64,000 nucleotides of DNA from Azolla caroliniana (lineage: Eukaryota; Polypodiophyta), in contig JBHGNT010000011.1 in the NCBI GenBank assembly GCA_043228905.1, positions 18,538,001 through 18,602,000 on the forward strand. Reading direction: 5' to 3'. The notes below the pieces were generated by a model, which saw nothing but the letters and a program-made list of their open reading frames with translations, did no database searches and was not told the DNA's origin. Each line of letters starts with the position of its first letter. The first letter of the stretch is position 1. Below, piece by piece: positions 60,486 through 64,000 of this stretch. A program made the translations under genes and the position numbers.

Positions 60486-63400
60486 ATGGCTATGCATAAT
60501 CATCAACAAGAGTCTCATCGAGCAGAGAACATGAGTGGGACCAAAAGGTCATTTGAAAAAACTTCTAGAGATGGATATGCTGATACTGACCCAGTAGAAG
60601 AGAAACGACCGAAGCTTCCAGGCCCTGCAAGGTACTAAATTTTCACCGTCCTATCCACAATATGATGGTTATTGATCTGGCTATATGATTTTCATTAAGA
60701 AATCATCAAATTGCATCAATACTCATGCCTTTCAATTTTCATTTTGCAGTGTTATCCGTGAGGCTGTTAAAATGCAGAATCTATGTTCAATTCTGGAACC
60801 TTTTCTCCGCCAAGTGGTAACCTATTTTGCACGCTTTCTGGGTGGAAGTGATTGTGTTTATGTAACAGTTGTGATTGTTCTGATATATTAGGTGTAGTGG
60901 AAACTAATAGTGATATTTTGTCGTCACTGAATGAGAGCGATTATGGTTTATACTCCTATTGTTGGTATGAGGTGAAGTGGGAGCTAAAGGATTGGTTTTC
61001 ATATTGAAACCGAGTTTTGGAGATACGCATATTTTAGTCTCTGATATGAAAATTTTGTGAACACTCAATAGATAAAACTACATGATTTATTTGAGTGATG
61101 GGGTTCTAAATTCCTGCAATTGGAATCTGTAACCTAAAGATGAAAATCCCACTTTATCCACCAACCATCACTATTCTTCTTGCACCAAGTGTCATCCTGT
61201 GTTCATGGAAGGACACCGGTGACTTGTTTTGAGGTTAAACATCTGGAGGGAAGTCCATCGTTTGTATCTGGAAACCACATGAAACTTGAAATAGTTCATA
61301 AATTCTAGGCAGCATATTTTCTGATAATGGATGCTGAACTGCTTATAGCTTGCGATGTGTAGCACTAGTTTCATTCAAAATAATGTTTTTCTTCTTGGTG
61401 TCAAGAAATTAACAATTGTTTTAGCCATCAGGAATACTCAACTCTGTCTGACTGCAGATTGGAGAGGAAGTTGAACGTGTCCTTGGAAGAATTATCCCCA
61501 AGAAGCTTGAGTCAAGGTGAGTACAGAATGTAATGCACAGAATTTATTCTTACCATTAATGCATTATTTGATTAAATAGTAGCCTCTGATGCTCTTTAGT
61601 CTGTGAGGTTGCTCATAAGCTGCAACATTATCTCACACTGGTCTAAAAGAATAGAAAGCCCTAAGTGTATCAACAAGTGAGAGAGAAATGGTGGTACAAA
61701 CCAAGCATCGATTATCCTTGTTTTTACTTCCCAGAAACTTGTATCACTGTGTGTGCTATGGTATGTTGTGGTCATGTTCATTCCTGACTCAAGGCATCTC
61801 TTTTCATTTCCAGAACTTCTACACTGCAGATACAGGAGCCCTGCTCTTCTGATTTGCGGCTTATTTTCAAGAATAAGATTTCACTCCCTCTATTTACTGG
61901 TGGAAAAGTAGAAGGGGATCAAGGTTTACCAATACATGTTGTCCTTGAAGATGTGAGCACTGGCCGGGTCGTAAAAACAGGACCTGAATCTATGGCTAAG
62001 CTAGAAGTGGTGGTTCTTGATGGGGACTTTGCTAATGATTATATATGGACAGCAGAGGATTTTGAACAACATGTCTTGAGAGAACGTGATGGAAAGAGGC
62101 CGCTTCTTACTGGGGACTTGAGTATGACATTGAAAGAAGGGGTTGGAACATTGGGTGAGTTGACCTTTACAGACAATTCGAGCTGGATCAGGAGCAGAAA
62201 GTTCAGGCTTGGTGTTAGGGTTTCACCTGGATACTTAGAAGGCATTCGAATCAAAGAGTGCAAGACAGAAGCTTTCACTGTCAAAGACCACAGAGGGGAA
62301 CGTAAGTCTTTGCTACTCTCTTTTGTGTTATACTTCTATTCCTTGTCCATACACAATTCAGCCATCAACATCTGTCTTTTGAATGCCAGTTTACAAAAAA
62401 CATTACCCACCAGCTCTAGCCGATGAGGTATGGAGATTAGACAAGATAGGCAAAGATGGAGCTTTCCATAAGAAACTTCAAAGGAATGGTATTAAGACTG
62501 TAGAGGATTTTCTCCGTAACTATGTGATGGATCAACAAAACTTGAGAAATGTAATATTATTTAATTTTCCGATGTGAATCAGATGAATAATCTTACGGAA
62601 AAGAAGCTTAAAGAAATGGCAAATACATGTTTTTATTATGCAGATTCTTGGTAGTGGTATGTCAAACAAGATGTGGGATGGGACAGTTGAACATGCAAAG
62701 ACTTGTGTCCTGAATCGCAAGGTGTATGTCTTCAATGCAGACAATGCACGTAACATCTGTGTGATTTTTAATAACATTTACCAACTTATGGGTGTGACTT
62801 ACAGTGGGCACTACAAGTCTGCCGAATCTCTGACAGAAAATGAAAAGGTTGGGTATTGCATTAAGACATAAGTAATAGTTTTGTAGCATATGCTTCACAA
62901 ACTCTTAATTACTTGTGATTCTTTTCTACAGGTGCATGTTCATAGGCTCGTGAAGGTGGCATACGCAAACTGGCACAATGTTAAAGAATGTGATAGTGGA
63001 TCCCTTGCTACTGAAACTGCATGTAAGCATATGAATATGTTCAGTGAGGAAGAGGGCGTGAGAATGATTGGAAGCTCAAGTGGCCTCAATGAACAACCCT
63101 CAAGAAAGTTTCAAACCTCACATATGCCTGCAAATACAATTGGTAAAAAATTCCTAAAGAAATTTTCAGACATCAATTTATGAAGTGAAATCACATAAAT
63201 TGCTTGCATATAATATTTAAGCTAGTTCCATGTTACTACAGCACATGCTGCTACATTTCAGCATCACGACTACAATACAGATGTCACACCAAAAATTGGC
63301 AGCCAAGAGCACACAATCAACCATAATGATCAGATGTTGATTACTGTAACTGACACACAGAAGTTTCTATTGTCAAACCAGCCTCTTCAAGGATCTTTTA

Positions 63401-63855
63401 CTAGAAACGACGCTCCCCTGATCAGCCTTGCCATTGAATCCCCTACTACTATGTTATCAAGATCTTATAGTTTTCAATATGCTGCAACGTCACAACAAGC
63501 ATACCAACCAAACCCTGTTGAATGGCAACGGATCCCAATGACGCATGCCACCCATTGTATCATGGAAGAGGATATCCGTGCGATGACACAAGAGATGTTG
63601 GGGAATGATGATATGCAGAAACTCTTACGGTTATCATATTTCCCTGCCCCAGAAACTTTCAGATTGTATGAAGAGGAGCCTTACATACCAGGCTATGGCT
63701 TATCTCCCACTTTGTCATATGGTGGAAATGGTAGACGTTCGTCTGGAAAGGCGTATGTAGGTTGGCTGAAGCTCAAAGCAGCATTATGGTGGGGCATCTT
63801 CATTAGAAAAATTGTTAATGACAAGGCAGTTAAACGAGCCCAGGTTGAAGACTAA
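60486..63855 (+). CDS. CBP60: CBP60 family calmodulin-binding protein
   Basis: Exons: 60486-60631, 60750-60816, 61458-61516, 61814-62301, 62390-62550, 62644-62847, 62932-63142, 63242-63855, giving 649 residues. Order: short basic N-terminus ([19 protein letters not shown]), the conserved CBP60 core at about 90-430 ([83 protein letters not shown]), a variable region, and a C-terminal amphipathic basic helix ([19 protein letters not shown]) that fits the calmodulin-binding site of classical CBP60 proteins. The core overlaps the DNA-binding region known from SARD1/CBP60g. A calcium-responsive nuclear transcription regulator is inferred. Retention of the C-terminal helix points to the ancestral CBP60 group rather than SARD1. 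All exon phases agree. Confidence 0.94.
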
Positions 63856-64000
63856 TGGGATATCTGAATGTCTACAACAAGTGCCATGTCTTCATATACA
63901 GTGAAGATCAACATTGAGATAGCATCATAAGGAATCACTGAACAGTATCCATGAAATCCTTCTCTGATCTCGACAATGTCTGGGGTGTAGAGTGTGGGTT
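63856..64000 (+). other. CBP60 3' flank to window end
   Basis: Presumed 3' UTR. No polyadenylation signal or other feature was assigned. Confidence 0.5.

Noticed and set aside
1-64000. Search for an undescribed gene system such as a biosynthetic cluster, giant virus insert or bacterial transfer
   Set aside because: All confident genes are unrelated conserved plant genes with introns or typical intronless plant families; no foreign block, atypical composition or functional clustering was seen.

Overview
The window is nuclear DNA of a land plant. Every recognisable gene is a plant-type gene with GT-AG (twice GC-AG) introns, and the proteins include a thylakoid-lumen FKBP, a peroxisomal Lon ending in SKL, a CBP60 protein, a GH9 cellulase and a PLS-class PPR protein. 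The PPR protein has strongly homogenised repeats of the kind I associate with fern genomes. I infer a fern (leptosporangiate type), but bryophyte or lycophyte ancestry is not excluded by sequence alone. No bacterial, viral or organellar block is visible.

Layout: 1-6.5 kb is AT-rich intergenic DNA with short repeats and tRNA-derived SINE-like heads. 6.7-9.7 kb (+) is a GH9 endo-beta-1,4-glucanase in 8 exons. 11.83-12.22 kb is a non-autonomous hAT-type element with an 8-bp target duplication, directly in front of FKBP18 (+, 6 exons, 12.4-16.7 kb). 18.9-29.8 kb (+) is the peroxisomal Lon protease LON2 in 17 exons. 32.6-34.1 kb (-) is an intronless F-box/kelch gene. 34.2-38.2 kb is rich in simple repeats and carries a 22-bp minisatellite. 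38.4-44.2 kb (+) is a PCF11/PCFS4-like mRNA 3'-end processing factor in 7 exons. 44.2-48.2 kb is intergenic with a 220-bp tandem duplication. 48.2-50.6 kb (-) is a TRAPPC12-like TPR protein in 2 exons. 51.8-55.3 kb (-) is the DNA polymerase epsilon B subunit DPB2 in 13 exons, divergent from an intronless 823-residue PPR gene (56.1-58.5 kb, +). 60.5-63.9 kb (+) is a CBP60 calmodulin-binding protein in 8 exons.

The genes are mostly housekeeping functions (cell wall, plastid lumen folding, peroxisome quality control, ubiquitin ligase, polyadenylation, membrane traffic, replication, organelle RNA, calcium signalling) and do not form a pathway or cluster. I reconstructed exon junctions by hand. 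They keep frame throughout, and predicted lengths agree with what I remember of the families (LON2 887 residues, DPB2 535, GH9 529).

I did not find an undescribed biological system. The most unusual material is structural: a cleanly bounded hAT MITE in a proximal promoter, two GC-AG introns, and repeated small tandem duplications inside or beside genes (52, 95, 106, 161 and 220 bp). Two of these copy splice sites, giving a duplicated 5' splice site in the cellulase and a decoy exon in LON2.
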